This document shows, in pieces, positions 32,483 through 40,756 of a DNA stretch of 64,000 nt. The stretch is taken from assembly GCF_025642155.1 (NCBI RefSeq), contig NZ_CP106798.1:7564001-7628000 (forward strand). The letters run 5' to 3'. Origin of the DNA: Streptomyces sp. HUAS 15-9 (GTDB taxonomy: Bacteria; Actinomycetota; Actinomycetes; Streptomycetales; Streptomycetaceae). The position numbers and the translations under genes were made by a program. A model generated the notes under the pieces. The model made no database searches. It had not been told where the DNA came from and saw only the letters and a program-made list of their open reading frames with translations. Numbering within the stretch: position 1 is the stretch's first letter; each line of letters opens with the position of its first letter.

Positions 32483-32528
32483 TCCCCAGCGGCAGCGAAG
32501 ACTTCAGACCTCAACGGAGACCCCTGAC

Positions 32529-34706
32529 ATGACCGAGAGCACCACCATCCGCTGGGAACAGGACGACACCGGCGTCGTCACCCTCGTCCTCGACGACCCC
32601 AACCAGTCCGCGAACACCATGAACGCGGCCTTCCGCGACTCGCTCGCCGCGATCACGGACCGCCTGGAGGCGGAGCAGGACTCCATCCGCGGCATCATCT
32701 TCACCTCCGCCAAGAAGACCTTCTTCGCGGGCGGCGACCTGCGCGACCTCATCCGCGTCACCCCCGAGACCGCCCAGGACCTGCTCGACGGCGGCCTCGC
32801 CATCAAGCGGAACCTGCGCCGCATCGAGACCCTGGGCAAGCCGGTCGTCGCGGCGATCAACGGCGCGGCCCTGGGCGGCGGTTACGAACTCGCCCTCGCC
32901 TGCCACCACCGCGTCGCCCTCGACACCCCCGGGACCAAGATCGGCTGCCCCGAGGTCACCCTCGGCCTGCTCCCCGGCGGCGGCGGAGTCGTACGCACCG
33001 TACGCCTGCTCGGCATCGCCGACGCGCTGCTGAAGGTCCTCCTCCAGGGCACCCAGTACAACGCGCGGCGCGCCCAGGAGAACGGCCTCGTCCACGAAGT
33101 GGCCGCCACGCCCGAGGAACTGCTCGCGAAGGCCCGCGCCTTCATCGACGCCAACCCCGAGTCGCAGCAGCCCTGGGACAAGCCGGGCTACAAGATCCCG
33201 GGCGGCACGCCGGCCAACCCCAGGTTCGCGGCCAACCTCCCCGCCTTCCCTGCCACCCTGCGCAAGCAGACCGGCGGCGCGCCCTACCCGGCCCCGCGCA
33301 ACATCCTCGCGGCCGCCGTCGAGGGCTCACAGGTCGACTTCGAGACCGCCCAGGTCGTCGAGGCTCGCTACTTCGTCGAGCTGGCGGCGGGCCAGACCTC
33401 GAAGAACATGATCCAGGCGTTCTTCTTCGACCTCCAGGCCGTCAACTCCGGCGCCAACCGCCCCAAGGGCATCGAGCCGCGCCAGGTCCGCAAGGTCGCC
33501 GTCCTCGGCGCCGGCATGATGGGCGCGGGCATCGCCTACTCGTGCGCCCGCGCGGGCATCGACGTCGTCCTGAAGGATGTGTCGGCCGAGGCGGCCGCCA
33601 AGGGCAAGGGCTACTCCGAGAAGCTGTGCGCCAAGGCCGTCGCCAAGGGCCGTACCAGCCAGGAGAAGGCCGACGCGCTGCTCGCCCGCATCACGCCCAC
33701 CGCCGACGTGGCCGACCTCGCCGGCTGCGACGCGGTCATCGAGGCCGTCTTCGAGGACACGATCCTCAAGCACAAGGTGTTCCAGGAGATCGAGAGCGTC
33801 CTCGCCCCCGACGCGCTGCTCTGCTCCAACACCTCCACCCTGCCCATCACCGCCCTCGCCGAAGGCGTGGAGCGCCAGGCCGACTTCATCGGACTGCACT
33901 TCTTCTCGCCCGTCGACAAGATGCCGCTCGTCGAGATCATCAAGGGCGAGCGCACCGGCGACGAGGCCCTCGCGCGCGCCTTCGACCTGGTCCGGCAGAT
34001 CAACAAGACGCCCATCGTCGTCAACGACTCCCGCGGCTTCTTCACCTCCCGGGTGATCGGCCACTTCATCAACGAGGGCGTCGCGATGGTCGGCGAGGGC
34101 ATCGAGCCCGCGTCGGTCGAGCAGGCGGCCGCCCAGGCCGGCTACCCGGCCAAGGTGCTCTCCCTGATGGACGAGCTGACCCTCACCCTGCCCCGCAAGA
34201 TCCGCAACGAGACGAAGCGGGCCGTCGAGGAGGCGGGCGACACCTGGCAGGCGCATCCCGCCGAGGCCGTCATCGACCGCATGGTCGACGAGTTCGGACG
34301 CCCCGGGCGCAGCGGCGGCGCGGGCTTCTACGAGTACGGCGAGGACGGCAAGCGGGCCGGGCTGTGGCCGGGGCTGCGCGAGCACTTCACCGAGCCCGGA
34401 CACCAGATCCCGTTCCGGGACATGCAGGAGCGCATGCTCTTCTCCGAGGCGCTCGACACCGTCCGCCTCCTCGAAGAGGGCGTCCTGACGTCCGTCGCCG
34501 ACGCCAACATCGGCTCCATCTTCGGCATCGGCTTCCCGGGCTGGACCGGCGGCGTGCTCCAGTACATCAACGGCTACGACGGTGGTGTCGCCGGTTTCGT
34601 GGCACGCGCGCGTGAACTCGCCGAGCGCTACGGCGAGCGGTTCCAGCCGCCCGCGCTGCTGGTCGAGAAGGCGGAGCGGGGGGAGACCTTCAGCGACGCG
34701 CGCTGA
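32529..34706 (+). CDS. fadB: Multifunctional enoyl-CoA hydratase / 3-hydroxyacyl-CoA dehydrogenase
   Basis: A 725-residue trifunctional alpha-subunit-like protein. Residues about 1-290 are an enoyl-CoA hydratase (ANTMNAAFRD, KKTFFAGGDLRDL, INGAALGGGYELALACHHR). From about 320 comes the NAD-binding hydroxyacyl-CoA dehydrogenase (VAVLGAGMMGAGIAYSCARA), with FIGLHFFSPVDKMPLVEII holding the catalytic His near residue 457 and a C-terminal dehydrogenase domain to about 710. It hydrates and oxidises enoyl-CoA to 3-ketoacyl-CoA for the thiolase. GGAGAC precedes ATG 32529. Last gene of the operon; a strong hairpin follows. Confidence 0.93.
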   Translation: MTESTTIRWEQDDTGVVTLVLDDPNQSANTMNAAFRDSLAAITDRLEAEQDSIRGIIFTSAKKTFFAGGDLRDLIRVTPETAQDLLDGGLAIKRNLRRIETLGKPVVAAINGAALGGGYELALACHHRVALDTPGTKIGCPEVTLGLLPGGGGVVRTVRLLGIADALLKVLLQGTQYNARRAQENGLVHEVAATPEELLAKARAFIDANPESQQPWDKPGYKIPGGTPANPRFAANLPAFPATLRKQTGGAPYPAPRNILAAAVEGSQVDFETAQVVEARYFVELAAGQTSKNMIQAFFFDLQAVNSGANRPKGIEPRQVRKVAVLGAGMMGAGIAYSCARAGIDVVLKDVSAEAAAKGKGYSEKLCAKAVAKGRTSQEKADALLARITPTADVADLAGCDAVIEAVFEDTILKHKVFQEIESVLAPDALLCSNTSTLPITALAEGVERQADFIGLHFFSPVDKMPLVEIIKGERTGDEALARAFDLVRQINKTPIVVNDSRGFFTSRVIGHFINEGVAMVGEGIEPASVEQAAAQAGYPAKVLSLMDELTLTLPRKIRNETKRAVEEAGDTWQAHPAEAVIDRMVDEFGRPGRSGGAGFYEYGEDGKRAGLWPGLREHFTEPGHQIPFRDMQERMLFSEALDTVRLLEEGVLTSVADANIGSIFGIGFPGWTGGVLQYINGYDGGVAGFVARARELAERYGERFQPPALLVEKAERGETFSDAR

Positions 34707-34731
34707 GCACGTCCCCAGGTGACACGGCCGC

Positions 34732-34767
34732 GCCCGCGTCCTGCCGGACCTCCGGCCAGGCGCGGGC
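34732..34767 (+). terminator. Hairpin terminator of the acyl-CoA operon
   Basis: GCCCGCG (34732-34738) pairs with CGCGGGC (34761-34767), and CCTGCCGG/CCGGCCAGG forms an inner stem. It lies 25 bp after the fadB stop. Confidence 0.6.
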
Positions 34768-34872
34768 GTGCGCCGTTGCGGGTGAACTTCTTGCACACCT
34801 GTGGACAGCGGGGACTTGGGGACGCGACCGTGAGGGCGAGCGAACCCGGCCATACCGCTCAGGGGGGTCCCC

Positions 34873-36207
34873 ATGCCGTGCTCACGCTCTGCCCTGCGAA
34901 GATTCCTCGCCGTCGCCTCCGCCTGCCTCCTCGGCGGCGCCTCTGCCCTGGCGGTCGCTCCCGTCGCCGCGGCCGAACCGGCCACACCGGTCGGCTATCC
35001 GGCGGGCTCGACCGCCACCCGCTACTCGGGGCTCGCCTTCGACGCCTGCACGGCCCCGCCGCTCACCACCGTGCAGGCCTGGAACGCCTCGCCCTACCGC
35101 GCCCTCGGCGTCTATGTCTCCGGCGTCAACCGTACGTGCGCCCAGCCGCAGCTGACCGCGTCCTGGGTGGCCTCCGTGACCGGGCTGAAGTGGCGCCTGC
35201 TGCCCATCCACAAGGGCCTGCAACCGCCGTGCGGGGCACGGCCGTCCGACGCCAAGATCAGCACGAGCCCGGCCACGGCCCGCTCGCAGGGCACCGCGGC
35301 CGCCACGGAGGCGATCGCCGCGGCCAAGGCCCTCGGCATGCTGCCAGGCAGCGCCCTCTACAACGACATCGAGCACTACACCCAGACCGATGCCATCTGC
35401 CGCACGGCTGTCCTGACCTACGTCTCCGCCTGGACCAAGGAACTCCACCGGCTCGGCTATGTCTCCGGCGTCTACATGAACCTCAACCTGGGCGCCCGCC
35501 AACTCGCCGACAGCTACACGTCCACGGCCTACGCCCGCCCGGACGCCCTGTGGATCGCGCGCTACGACAGCGTCGACTCCCTCAAGGGCTGGGCCAACAT
35601 CGCCGACTCCAAGTGGGCCGTCCACCAGCGCGCCAAGCAGTTCCGCGGCGGCCACGACGAGACCTACGGGGGAGTGACCCTCAACATCGACACCGACCGG
35701 CTCGACGCGCCCGTCGCCACGGTGGCGTACCCGTACAAGGTGACCAGCACGACCCCGCTCAACGCACGCACCGGGCCCGCGACCAGCTACCCGGTCACCT
35801 CGACCCACGCCCCCGGCTCGACCGTGAAGGTCGTCTGCCAGACGCCCGGCACCAAGGTCGGCACCACCTCCGTGTGGGACAGGCTCACCAACGGCGGTTA
35901 TGTCTCGGACCGTTACGTCAGCACCCCCTCCAGCACCGGCTACAGCGCGCCGCTGCCCCGCTGCGCCTACCCGTACCAGGTGACCGCCCCGGCAGGCGTG
36001 ACCGAGCGCAGCGGCCCCGGCACGGGGTACTCCGCCGTCGGCACCTCACCGGGCGGAGCCCTGGCGTGGGTCACCTGCCAGCGGTCCGGTTCGACGGTCG
36101 GCACCACCAAGATCTGGGACCGGCTGGACAACGGACACTATGTGTCGGACCACTATGTGGCCACGCCCAGCGGCACCTCGTACAGCAAGCCCGTGCCGCG
36201 CTGCTGA
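34873..36207 (+). CDS. Secreted DUF1906 glycoside-hydrolase-like protein with two SH3-like repeats
   Basis: A 444-residue exported protein. A signal peptide (MPCSRSALRRFLAVASACLL, then a small-residue stretch ending PVAAA) is followed by a DUF1906/Rv2525c-like TIM-barrel domain at about residues 50-275: GLAFDACTAPPLTTVQAW, ALGVYVSGVN, YNDIEHY and IARYDSV. Two bacterial SH3-type repeats of about 75 residues follow (LNARTGPATSYPVTSTHAPG and ERSGPGTGYSAVGTSPGG), which bind cell-wall material in other proteins. It probably acts on peptidoglycan or another wall polymer outside the cell; enzymatic activity of DUF1906 is uncertain. Confidence 0.85.
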   Translation: MPCSRSALRRFLAVASACLLGGASALAVAPVAAAEPATPVGYPAGSTATRYSGLAFDACTAPPLTTVQAWNASPYRALGVYVSGVNRTCAQPQLTASWVASVTGLKWRLLPIHKGLQPPCGARPSDAKISTSPATARSQGTAAATEAIAAAKALGMLPGSALYNDIEHYTQTDAICRTAVLTYVSAWTKELHRLGYVSGVYMNLNLGARQLADSYTSTAYARPDALWIARYDSVDSLKGWANIADSKWAVHQRAKQFRGGHDETYGGVTLNIDTDRLDAPVATVAYPYKVTSTTPLNARTGPATSYPVTSTHAPGSTVKVVCQTPGTKVGTTSVWDRLTNGGYVSDRYVSTPSSTGYSAPLPRCAYPYQVTAPAGVTERSGPGTGYSAVGTSPGGALAWVTCQRSGSTVGTTKIWDRLDNGHYVSDHYVATPSGTSYSKPVPRC

Positions 36208-36231
36208 GCCGCGCGTCGGGAAACGGTGGGT

Positions 36232-36945
36232 TTACGGAGCCGCGTCTGCCTGCGAGTCGTCGAGCCACAGGCGCAGCTCCTGCTTCAGGGACCGCTGGAA
36301 CGTGGTCAGCAGCCCCTGCACCACCAGCGGCTGCATATGGGCGGACAGCGATCGCACATGCCGCGCGTCCCGCTCCGACACCTCGCCGCGCAGCAGTTGC
36401 GACAGCTCGTGGGCGGCCGCGCGCGAGTGTTCCAGGAGCACCTTCCGCGCGGCGAGGATCGCCTCCTGGGAGAGCGGTACGTCCAGCAGCTCGACGCCGA
36501 GCCGCAGCTGTCCGAGGTCCACGCGGTACGCGTCACCGGCCCGCTCGACGACGTCCATCGCCACGAGCCGGTCCAGGTCGCCCTCGTCCAGGGACCGCCC
36601 CGCCCGCCGCTCGAGTTCCTCGCGCGACAGCGTCTCCGCCGTGTCCGGGGCCCACGAGGAGACCACGGCCCGGTGCACGGCGAGCTCGTGCGCGGTCAGG
36701 TCCGGCGGCAGCTGTCGCAGATACCGCTCGATCGCGGCCAGCGTCATGCCCTGGTGCTGCAGCTCCTCGATCAGCGCCAGGCGCGCCAGATGCTCACGGC
36801 CGTAGTGACCCACCCGGCGCGGACCGATCACAGGCGGCGGCAGCAGGCCCCTGGTGCCGTAGAAGCGGACCGTGCGGACGGTGACGCCCGCCCGGGCGGC
36901 CAGCTCGTCGATGGTGAGGGTCGGCTCCTCGGTCTCGGTCGTCAT
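36232..36945 (-). CDS. MerR-family transcriptional regulator
   Basis: A 237-residue regulator from ATG 36945. The N-terminal winged helix reads LTIDELAARAGVTVRTVRFY, then GTRGLLPPP, RRVGHYGREHLARL and IEELQHQGMTLAAIERYL, the standard MerR fold, followed by a long helical effector region of about 150 residues without a Cys cluster, so a metal sensor is unlikely. It is convergent with the DUF1906 gene. Just upstream on the other strand lies the tail of a broken amino acid permease gene, which may once have been a target. Confidence 0.88.
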   Translation of the reverse strand: MTTETEEPTLTIDELAARAGVTVRTVRFYGTRGLLPPPVIGPRRVGHYGREHLARLALIEELQHQGMTLAAIERYLRQLPPDLTAHELAVHRAVVSSWAPDTAETLSREELERRAGRSLDEGDLDRLVAMDVVERAGDAYRVDLGQLRLGVELLDVPLSQEAILAARKVLLEHSRAAAHELSQLLRGEVSERDARHVRSLSAHMQPLVVQGLLTTFQRSLKQELRLWLDDSQADAAP

Positions 36946-36974
36946 GTGCAGCAGTATTGCTGTCTCACCAGTGC

Positions 36975-37233
36975 TGTGAAACCCGTCCGGCGTGCCCGGG
37001 CGGGCCTGGTCACCCGGCCGCACTTCCGCCTCAAGGGCAGCCCCGGCACGGAGATCGCCACGATCGCCTTCCTGCTGGTCTGCCTCGGCATGATGTGGAA
37101 CGACCCCGAGGTCGGCCGCAAGACCCTGATGCTCATCCCGGTGATCGCCGCGCTGCTGGTCGGCGGCTGGTACGGGGTGCGCCGCCGGGTGTCGAAGACC
37201 GCGGACCGGGAGCTGTCCGAGCTTACGAAGTAG
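36975..37233 (+). pseudogene. C-terminal remnant of an APC-type amino acid permease
   Basis: The frame ending at 37233 reads FRLKGSPGTEIATIAFLLVC, then LGMMWNDPEVGRKTLMLIPV and IAALLVGGWYGVRRR. This looks like the last two membrane helices and cytoplasmic tail of GABA/asparagine-permease-type transporters. The ten upstream helices are absent; the 5-prime part of the same frame runs antisense through the MerR gene and is not protein-like. So only the gene end survives, probably after a deletion that brought the MerR gene next to it. Confidence 0.6.
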
Positions 37234-37275
37234 CAGGTCACGGCCACTGTCAGTGGCATCGCCTACGGTGGCGTC

Positions 37276-37764
37276 ATGTCGGAGATCACCTATGTCCGGG
37301 GTGACGCCACCGTGCCGTCGGTCAAGGGCGTCAAAGTGATCGCCCACGTCTGCAACGACATCGGGGGATGGGGAAAGGGCTTCGTGCTGGCGCTCTCGCG
37401 CCGTTGGCCGGAGCCCGAGGCGGAGTACCGCGCATGGCACCGCCACCGTGCGTCGAACGACTTCGGCCTGGGTGCGATACAACTCGTGCGGGCCGAGCGG
37501 TATGTCTGGGTGGCCAACATGATCGGCCAGCGCGGTACTCGCACGGGCAGCAAGGGCGTGCCCGTGCGCTACGAGGCCATCGACACCGCACTGGCCCGGC
37601 TCGCCGACGAAGTGATCGAACTCGGCGCGTCCGTGCACATGCCCCGCATAGGCTGCGGTCTGGCAGGCGGGAAGTGGTCCCGGATCGAACCGCTGATCAT
37701 GGAGCGGCTGGTGCGGCGCGGGATCGCGGTGACGGTGTACGACCAAGGGGAGGGCGGGGGATGA
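37276..37764 (+). CDS. Macro-domain protein (ADP-ribose binding/processing)
   Basis: A 162-residue single macro domain: ITYVRGDATVPSVKGVKVIA, HVCNDIGGWGKGFVLALSRR (the loop that holds the distal ribose), and PRIGCGLAGGKWSRIEPLI near residue 125. It resembles the Poa1p/ADP-ribose-1''-phosphatase group, which removes or hydrolyses ADP-ribose phosphates. Its stop overlaps the next start as ATGA, so the PfkB-type kinase is translated with it and probably acts on a related ribose compound (inference). Confidence 0.88.
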   Translation: MSEITYVRGDATVPSVKGVKVIAHVCNDIGGWGKGFVLALSRRWPEPEAEYRAWHRHRASNDFGLGAIQLVRAERYVWVANMIGQRGTRTGSKGVPVRYEAIDTALARLADEVIELGASVHMPRIGCGLAGGKWSRIEPLIMERLVRRGIAVTVYDQGEGGG

Positions 37765-38678
37765 GCGGGGACATCGACGTCCTGGTGCTGGGCGGCGCGG
37801 GCGTGGACACGATCGTGTACGTCCCCGAGCTGCCGCTCCCGTACGCCGACAGCTACATGATCGACTCCGGGATCCGCACCCGCGCCGGGCAGACCGGCGA
37901 CTTCGTCGCGGTGGGCCTGAGCGCGCTGGGCCTGCGCACCCATCACCTCGACCTGCTCGGTGACGACCCCGAGGGCGAACTCGTCCGCGCGCTGCACCGG
38001 GAGCGCGGGATCCCGCTCACCGCGATCCCACAGCCCGCCGGCACCAAGCGCGCGGTGAATCTGGTCGGTCCGGACGGCCGCCGGCTCTCCCTCTACGACA
38101 CCAGCCGCGCCCACGCCGACGACCGCTTCCCGGAGCGGACGGTCCGGGACCTCGCCGCGTCGAGCCGGCACGTCCACGTGGCCATCACCCACCCGTGTGC
38201 CCACGTCCTGCCCGCACTGCGCGAGACGGGTGTCTCCGTCTCGACCGACCTGCACGACTGGGACGGCGAGAACCCCTACCACGAGTCCTTCGCGTACACG
38301 GCGGACATCGTCTTCCTCTCAGCGACGGCCCTCACCGACCTCGGCCGGACGATGCGCCGCATCGCCGACCGGGGCAGAGCCCGGCTGGTCGTCGCCACCG
38401 CCGGGGCCGAGGGCGCTTACCTGCTGGCCGACGGCGAGCCGAGCCACATACCGACGGTGACACCACCCGCGCCGGTGGTGGACACGAACGGCGCGGGCGA
38501 CGCCTTCGCCGCCGCCTTCCTCTTCGCCCACCTCAACGGGGAGCCGCCCCGACGGTCCGCCCTGTACGGGACGGTGGCCGGGGCGTACGCCTGCACGGTG
38601 CCGTCGACGGAGACGGCCGCGATAGCCAGGGACGAACTGCTGGACCGGGTCGCCGAGTTGGAGTCGGCCGGCGTGTGA
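37761..38678 (+). CDS. PfkB/ribokinase-family sugar kinase
   Basis: A 305-residue ribokinase-like kinase: VLVLGGAGVDTIVYVPELPL near the start, RTRAGQTGDFVAVGLSALGL (substrate Gly pair region) near residue 38, and the catalytic DTNGAGDAFAAAFLFA near residue 241 with the general-base Asp. It would phosphorylate a sugar such as ribose, deoxyribose or a nucleoside. The start is ATG 37761, overlapping the macro-domain stop by 4 bp. Pairing with a macro domain hints at a joint role in recycling ADP-ribose-derived ribose; this is not demonstrated. Confidence 0.88.
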   Translation: MSGDIDVLVLGGAGVDTIVYVPELPLPYADSYMIDSGIRTRAGQTGDFVAVGLSALGLRTHHLDLLGDDPEGELVRALHRERGIPLTAIPQPAGTKRAVNLVGPDGRRLSLYDTSRAHADDRFPERTVRDLAASSRHVHVAITHPCAHVLPALRETGVSVSTDLHDWDGENPYHESFAYTADIVFLSATALTDLGRTMRRIADRGRARLVVATAGAEGAYLLADGEPSHIPTVTPPAPVVDTNGAGDAFAAAFLFAHLNGEPPRRSALYGTVAGAYACTVPSTETAAIARDELLDRVAELESAGV

Positions 38679-38716
38679 GCCACCGTGCCGCGTCCGCCGG
38701 CACCGGACTGGCGTGC

Positions 38717-39115
38717 CGGGTGACATCCTCGGCCGGGGCCGGGTGAGCCGCCTGGCCCTCGGCGCCATGTCTCTTCAGTGGATCGGCCCGCGTGCGCCTC
38801 GATCGTCGCCTGCCTGGCGGCGGCCGTCCTGACGGCCGGGCGGCGACCCCGCCGACCCGGACGCCGCCGTCGGCCCGTCGCGGCAGGCGATGTGCTCGGT
38901 CGGAGCCGGGTGAGCGGCCCGGCTCCGACCCAGTGCTTCCGGCGCCTCGTTCGCTGCCTGGCCGCGTCCGTCCGGACAGGCGACGTTGGGCCCATCGGGC
39001 TCGGACGCCGCGATTGCGTGACCTCGGAGGAGGCCGGGGTGAGCCGCCCGGGTCCTGCCCCGGCCCCGTACCTGCGGTGTCTCAGCCTCCGTGTGCCTCG
39101 TTCGTCGCCTCGATC
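38717..39115. repeat. Three degenerate copies of a ~130-170-bp element
   Basis: The gap between the kinase and aminopeptidase genes is filled by diverged repeats. A block ending in a CCGGGTGAGC(C/G)GCC-like string and then TGCCTCGTTCG-like text recurs at about 38717, 38886 and 39017; the last runs into the 3-prime end of the aminopeptidase gene (GTGCCTCGTTCGTCGCCTCG near 39095). They look like old duplications of the gene end. No gene is seen in 38679-39081. Confidence 0.45.
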
Positions 39116-40575
39116 TTCTTCCAGGACTTCGGCTGGACGGGGGCCGCCGCGGGCTTGGCGACGACCGCGGAGCGGGCCGCGGCGGACGTCGGCTTCGTCG
39201 GCTGGAACAGCCAGGTGTCGAAGAGGGCGGACAGCGGCTTGCCCGAGACCTTCTCGGCGTACGTCCGGAAGTCGGCCACGGACGCGTTGCCGAACGCGTG
39301 CTCCTTCGGCCAGCCCTTCAGAATAGCGAAGAACGCGTCGTCACCGACCTCGTTGCGCAGCGCCTGGACGGCCAGCGCGCCCCGGTCGTAGACGGCGGTG
39401 TCGAACTGGTCGTCCGGTCCCGGGTCACCGGGCTCGACGGTCCAGAAGGCGTCGTCGGCGGGGTGCGAGGCGTACACATAGTCGGCGAGCTCCTGCGTGG
39501 TGCCCTCGCCCTCGTGCTCCGACCACAGCCACTGCGCGTACCGCGCGAAGCCCTCGTTGATCCAGATGTCCTTCCAGCCCTTCAGCGACACGTCGTCGCC
39601 GTACCACTGGTGTGCCAGCTCATGCACGACCACCGAGGTGTTGGAGCCGTTCGCGAACTGGCGCGGGCTGTAGTACACGCGGGTCTGGGTCTCCAGCGCG
39701 AACCCGGTGGTGGTGTTGGGGACATACCCTCCGGCCGAGCTGAAGGGGTACGGCCCGAAGTAGCCCGTGAGCCAGTCGACGATCTCCCCGGTCCGCTCCA
39801 CGCTCGCCCGCGCCGCCCCGTCGTTGTCCCCGAGGTCCTTGCTGTACGCGTTGACGACGGGGACCCCGCCCTCGGAGGTGCCGGTCGTGATGTCGAACTT
39901 CCCGATCGCCAGCGTGGCGAGATAGGTCGCCTGCGGCTTGTTCTCACGCCAGTTGTAGCGGGTCCAGCCCAGCTTCGAACCGCTCGACTGGAGCGTGCCG
40001 TTGGAGATGGCCTGGGTGCCGTCCGGCACGGCCACCGACACGTCGTAGGTCGCCTTGTCCAGCGGGTGGTCGTTGCTCGGGAACCACCACCAGGCCGCCT
40101 CGGGCTCGTCGGCCGCGACCGCGCCGTCGGGCGTGCGGTGCCAGGTGGTGAAGCCGTACGCGCTCTTCGTCGACGGCACCCCGCTGTAGCGGACCACCAC
40201 GGTGATCGGCGTGCCCTTCGCGAGGGGGGTCTTAGGGGTGATCACCAGCTCGTGCTGCCCGGAGGTGGCGAAGCCGGCCTTGGCGCCGTTGACCCGTACC
40301 TCGCTCACGTCCAGCAGGAAGTCCAGATCGAAGCTGGACAGATCCTGCGTGGTCCTCGCCTGGATCGTCGCCGTACCCGCCAGCTCGTCCGTGGCCGGCT
40401 GGTACGTCAGCCGCAGGTCGTAGTGGGAGACGTCGTAACCGCCGTTGCCGTAGTACGGGTAATAGGGATCGCCGATGCCCGGTGCGCCGGGAGCGGAACT
40501 TGCGGCCGATGCCGGGATCGCCAGCAGGAGACAGGCCGCCGCGAGCGCGCCCGGCGCGAAGATTCTGCGGTGCAC
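39082..40575 (-). CDS. Secreted M1-family metallopeptidase
   Basis: A 497-residue exported zinc aminopeptidase-like protein from GTG 40575 (GGAG ribosome binding site six bases before; ATG 40599 is an alternative). The signal peptide is VHRRIFAPGALAAACLLLAI, then PASAA. The catalytic zinc motif HELAHQW is near residue 315, with the second Glu in NEGFARY about 18 residues on. The usual GxMEN exopeptidase motif is replaced by GFALETQT. This is a short M1 form without the large C-terminal domain. Secreted peptidases of this kind are common in streptomycetes; the next gene to the right is another secreted peptidase, transcribed divergently. Confidence 0.87.
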   Translation of the reverse strand: MHRRIFAPGALAAACLLLAIPASAASSAPGAPGIGDPYYPYYGNGGYDVSHYDLRLTYQPATDELAGTATIQARTTQDLSSFDLDFLLDVSEVRVNGAKAGFATSGQHELVITPKTPLAKGTPITVVVRYSGVPSTKSAYGFTTWHRTPDGAVAADEPEAAWWWFPSNDHPLDKATYDVSVAVPDGTQAISNGTLQSSGSKLGWTRYNWRENKPQATYLATLAIGKFDITTGTSEGGVPVVNAYSKDLGDNDGAARASVERTGEIVDWLTGYFGPYPFSSAGGYVPNTTTGFALETQTRVYYSPRQFANGSNTSVVVHELAHQWYGDDVSLKGWKDIWINEGFARYAQWLWSEHEGEGTTQELADYVYASHPADDAFWTVEPGDPGPDDQFDTAVYDRGALAVQALRNEVGDDAFFAILKGWPKEHAFGNASVADFRTYAEKVSGKPLSALFDTWLFQPTKPTSAAARSAVVAKPAAAPVQPKSWKKIEATNEAHGG

Positions 40576-40756
40576 GAGAACTCCAAGTCGTAGGGGCACG
40601 AAGTCTGTTCGGAGCCTATTCAGGACCTGTGGCCCCTGACCTGTCCACAGCCCCTCGTGTCACACGATCGCCATCCGGCCGACATGAGCCCCCCGGTCCC
40701 GACGTTCACTCAGCTGCCCTCTTCTGCACGGCAGTTGACCGAGGTACCGTCCGCGC

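Noticed and set aside
38679..39081. Small genes in the gap between kinase and aminopeptidase genes
   Set aside because: Open frames here are Arg/Pro-rich with no ribosome binding site, and the DNA is made of degenerate repeats.
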